Origin: Fidelibacterota bacterium | GTDB taxonomy: Bacteria; Fidelibacterota; Marinisomatia; Marinisomatales; TCS55 | Assembly: GCA_002715035.1 (NCBI GenBank) | Contig: PAXB01000024.1 | Coordinates: forward strand, 3,047-9,306 | Direction: 5' to 3' | DNA: 6,260 bases | In this document: positions 4,589 to 6,260 of the stretch, piece after piece | Layout: each line of letters opens with the position of its first letter | Numbering within the stretch: the first letter of the stretch is position 1 | Translations under genes and position numbers: made by a program | Notes under the pieces: generated by a model | Database searches by the model: none | Seen by the model: only the letters and a program-made list of their open reading frames with translations | What the model was told of the DNA's origin: nothing

Positions 4589-6256
4589 TTGACTCGACCA
4601 ATAATTCTAAAAAAACTCATGATCTTCATTGCACTATGGATGGTTGCGTTGATGTTCTATACCTGTGCGGCGGTAGCGCCTCCGGACGGTGGCCCAAAAG
4701 ATGAAACGCCGCCCCAATTTATTTCCGCCATACCAGAAGCGGGCAGTCTTCATTTTAAAGGAGGAAAAGTATCCATAAAGTTTTCTGAATATATTAGTGA
4801 AAAATCAATTAAAAATGCCGTTAAAATTTCTCCCCGTCTTGATTTTCCAGCGGTAATTAAATATGCCGATGATGAACTCATCATCAACTTTCCGGAAGGT
4901 TTATTACCGGACCAAACTTATGTGATCACCATCAATCGAAATTTAAAGGATGAACGTAGTGTGGCCTTGGATCAATCCATTCAAATCGCATTTAGCACTG
5001 GGGAAATCATTGATGAGGGTATCATTTCTGGACGGGTATATGGGGAAGATGGCTATGGGGTTCATTTATGGAAGTTGGAAAAAGAATTTGAAGATTCCAT
5101 ATTTTTTACGGAACCACTGTATGTGTCTGAAGCAGATGATGATGGATTTTTCAATTTCAAGTATTTGGCCCCGGGAGACTATGTGATGCTGGGAATCGAA
5201 CGAAGTGCTGCCGGAGCCATACTTGTTCCTGAAAGGATGGCCTATGGCGTCAGTTCCAAAAAAGTGTACTCATTGGCAAAAAACCAGACAATTGAAGGGA
5301 TTTACCTCAGACCAAAACGAGAGAATCCGCCATTAAAAATGACCCATGGAGAATGGTTGGGTAAACGATGGGGATGGATGTACTTTAACCAGGAATTAAA
5401 TGATATAACCTTCCAGGGGTTAAATATACTTGATTCAAAAGAAGGAGTCCATTCTCTTGATTTTTATCAGGATGAACAAGACAAGAAGCGGTTTCTACTC
5501 ATTGCGTCCGATACGCTCAATGTAGGGAAAGCTATATTAAATATAGAATCAGTTATATCCGGGAAAGACTCCCTTCTCAACCATGCAAAAATCAATTTTC
5601 GCGTTCCGGGTAAAATGGACACAACCCATGTAAAACAAACTCAGCCGGAAAGTACGGTTACCATTCGGTTGGAAAAAGATGGAGGACCTACCATTCCCAT
5701 TGTATTTTCGAAACCCATTATGGTCATTACTGATAGCGCATTCTTTTTGGTCGCCGATACGGATACGGTTGTTGTGGGAGTCGATTGGATTAATCCCACG
5801 GAAATTGACTTTCTCCCACCGATGGGTTGGCAGGAAAAGACTAAGTACCAATTGATGGTATTTGCGGATAAATTGACACCGATTGAAGGAAAATCTCTCA
5901 AAGATTCTGTCACTTATATTCGGTTTAATTCAGAGAAGAAATTAGGGTATGGTGGTTTGAGTGGGCTGATTGTAAATGAGGGAATCCAACCTTTGATTGA
6001 ACTTAGTACGTTGAAAAAAGAGCCCGAAATTTTTCATTCTTCCGTAGATTCTAATCTTCAATTTCACTTTAAAAACATACCGGAAGGTCCATATCGTTTG
6101 ATGATTATTTTTGACCGAGATCAGAATGGGGAGTTCTCCTTTGGGTCCGTTTTGCCCTTCCAACCTAGTGAATGGTTTTATATACACCCGGATACTTTTG
6201 ATATACGTGCCAATTGGGATATTGATGTGGGTCTGATCCAGGAAGAAAGGCAATAA
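4589..6256 (+). CDS. Lipoprotein with Ig-like (Big_5) and carboxypeptidase-regulatory-like domains
   Basis: This 555-residue protein belongs to a family common in Bacteroidetes and relatives, recognised by a Cys near the N-terminus followed by a P-x-GGPKDETPP stretch. A signal peptide is visible: Arg3, Lys8 and Lys9, a hydrophobic segment (about 10-24), then YTC with Cys26 as the likely lipidated residue. The -1 Thr and -3 Phe are poor lipobox residues. Residues about 40-138 form a Big_5 Ig-like domain ending AFSTG; about 144-212 look like a carboxypeptidase-regulatory-type beta sandwich (ISGRVYG ... FNFKYLAPGDYVMLGIERS). A second Ig-like region lies near 355-450 and a second regulatory-type domain near 455-550, with DRDQNGEFSFG (509-519) and IRANWD (about 538-543). 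It has no enzyme motif; a structural or envelope role is inferred. Starting at TTG 4589 supplies the positive n-region; the ATG at 4619 would leave the signal peptide without any Lys or Arg before the hydrophobic core. No ribosome binding site is clear. The stop is TAA at 6254-6256. Confidence 0.85.
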   Translation: MTRPIILKKLMIFIALWMVALMFYTCAAVAPPDGGPKDETPPQFISAIPEAGSLHFKGGKVSIKFSEYISEKSIKNAVKISPRLDFPAVIKYADDELIINFPEGLLPDQTYVITINRNLKDERSVALDQSIQIAFSTGEIIDEGIISGRVYGEDGYGVHLWKLEKEFEDSIFFTEPLYVSEADDDGFFNFKYLAPGDYVMLGIERSAAGAILVPERMAYGVSSKKVYSLAKNQTIEGIYLRPKRENPPLKMTHGEWLGKRWGWMYFNQELNDITFQGLNILDSKEGVHSLDFYQDEQDKKRFLLIASDTLNVGKAILNIESVISGKDSLLNHAKINFRVPGKMDTTHVKQTQPESTVTIRLEKDGGPTIPIVFSKPIMVITDSAFFLVADTDTVVVGVDWINPTEIDFLPPMGWQEKTKYQLMVFADKLTPIEGKSLKDSVTYIRFNSEKKLGYGGLSGLIVNEGIQPLIELSTLKKEPEIFHSSVDSNLQFHFKNIPEGPYRLMIIFDRDQNGEFSFGSVLPFQPSEWFYIHPDTFDIRANWDIDVGLIQEERQ

Positions 6257-6260
6257 AGCC

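Noticed and set aside
4950..6253. Alternative frames within the lipoprotein gene (4950-5186 plus; 5549-5851, 5641-5913, 5942-6253 minus).
   Set aside because: The long plus-strand frame has coherent Ig-like domains throughout; these are frame shadows.
1..6260. CRISPR arrays, tRNA or rRNA genes, insertion sequences and toxin-antitoxin or defence genes.
   Set aside because: No repeated spacer pattern, cloverleaf-like segment, transposase motif or defence-family motif was seen; coding sequence fills nearly all the window.

Overview
The window carries two divergent gene blocks separated by a 145-bp AT-rich intergenic region (3723-3867). The organism is most likely a member of the Bacteroidetes/FCB group or a relative such as Ignavibacteria or Marinimicrobia. 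This is an inference from three things: the lipoprotein with its 'GGPKDETPP' N-terminus and Big_5 domain, the apparent Bacteroidetes-like start of homogentisate dioxygenase, and moderate AT content with several starts lacking a Shine-Dalgarno (SD) site. No rRNA or other decisive marker is present.

Minus strand, right to left (3722 down to 1): a compact operon for tyrosine / 4-hydroxyphenylpyruvate breakdown. It runs Lrp/AsnC regulator (3264-3722), HisC-fold aminotransferase (2173-3264), 4-hydroxyphenylpyruvate dioxygenase (1077-2171), fumarylacetoacetase (87-1052), and then the first 13 codons of what looks like homogentisate 1,2-dioxygenase (41 to the window edge). The proposed flow is tyrosine to 4-hydroxyphenylpyruvate (aminotransferase), to homogentisate (Hpd), to maleylacetoacetate (HmgA), then isomerisation by an enzyme not in the window, then cleavage of fumarylacetoacetate to fumarate and acetoacetate (Fah). 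Junctions are tight: TAATG overlap, TGAGGTGATGATG, 24 nt and 45 nt. The regulator is the first gene of the operon and probably senses an aromatic amino acid or pathway intermediate.

The fah-hmgA junction is the most unusual part of the window. A perfect 30-bp palindrome (62-91) contains the fah stop codon, and a perfect 16-bp palindrome (47-62) abuts it and contains the predicted hmgA ribosome binding site.

Plus strand (3868-6256): sfsA, encoding an SfsA-family protein with a PD-(D/E)XK-like core, followed 13 nt later by a 555-codon outer-surface lipoprotein with Ig-like (Big_5) and carboxypeptidase-regulatory-like domains. Both appear to start at TTG. The intergenic region holds overlapping, oppositely directed sigma70-like promoter candidates and an inverted repeat next to the lrp start that could be its own operator.

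No mobile-element genes, CRISPR arrays, tRNAs or rRNAs were seen. Most of the window is recognisable metabolism; the novelty lies in the junction architecture and in regulatory details.
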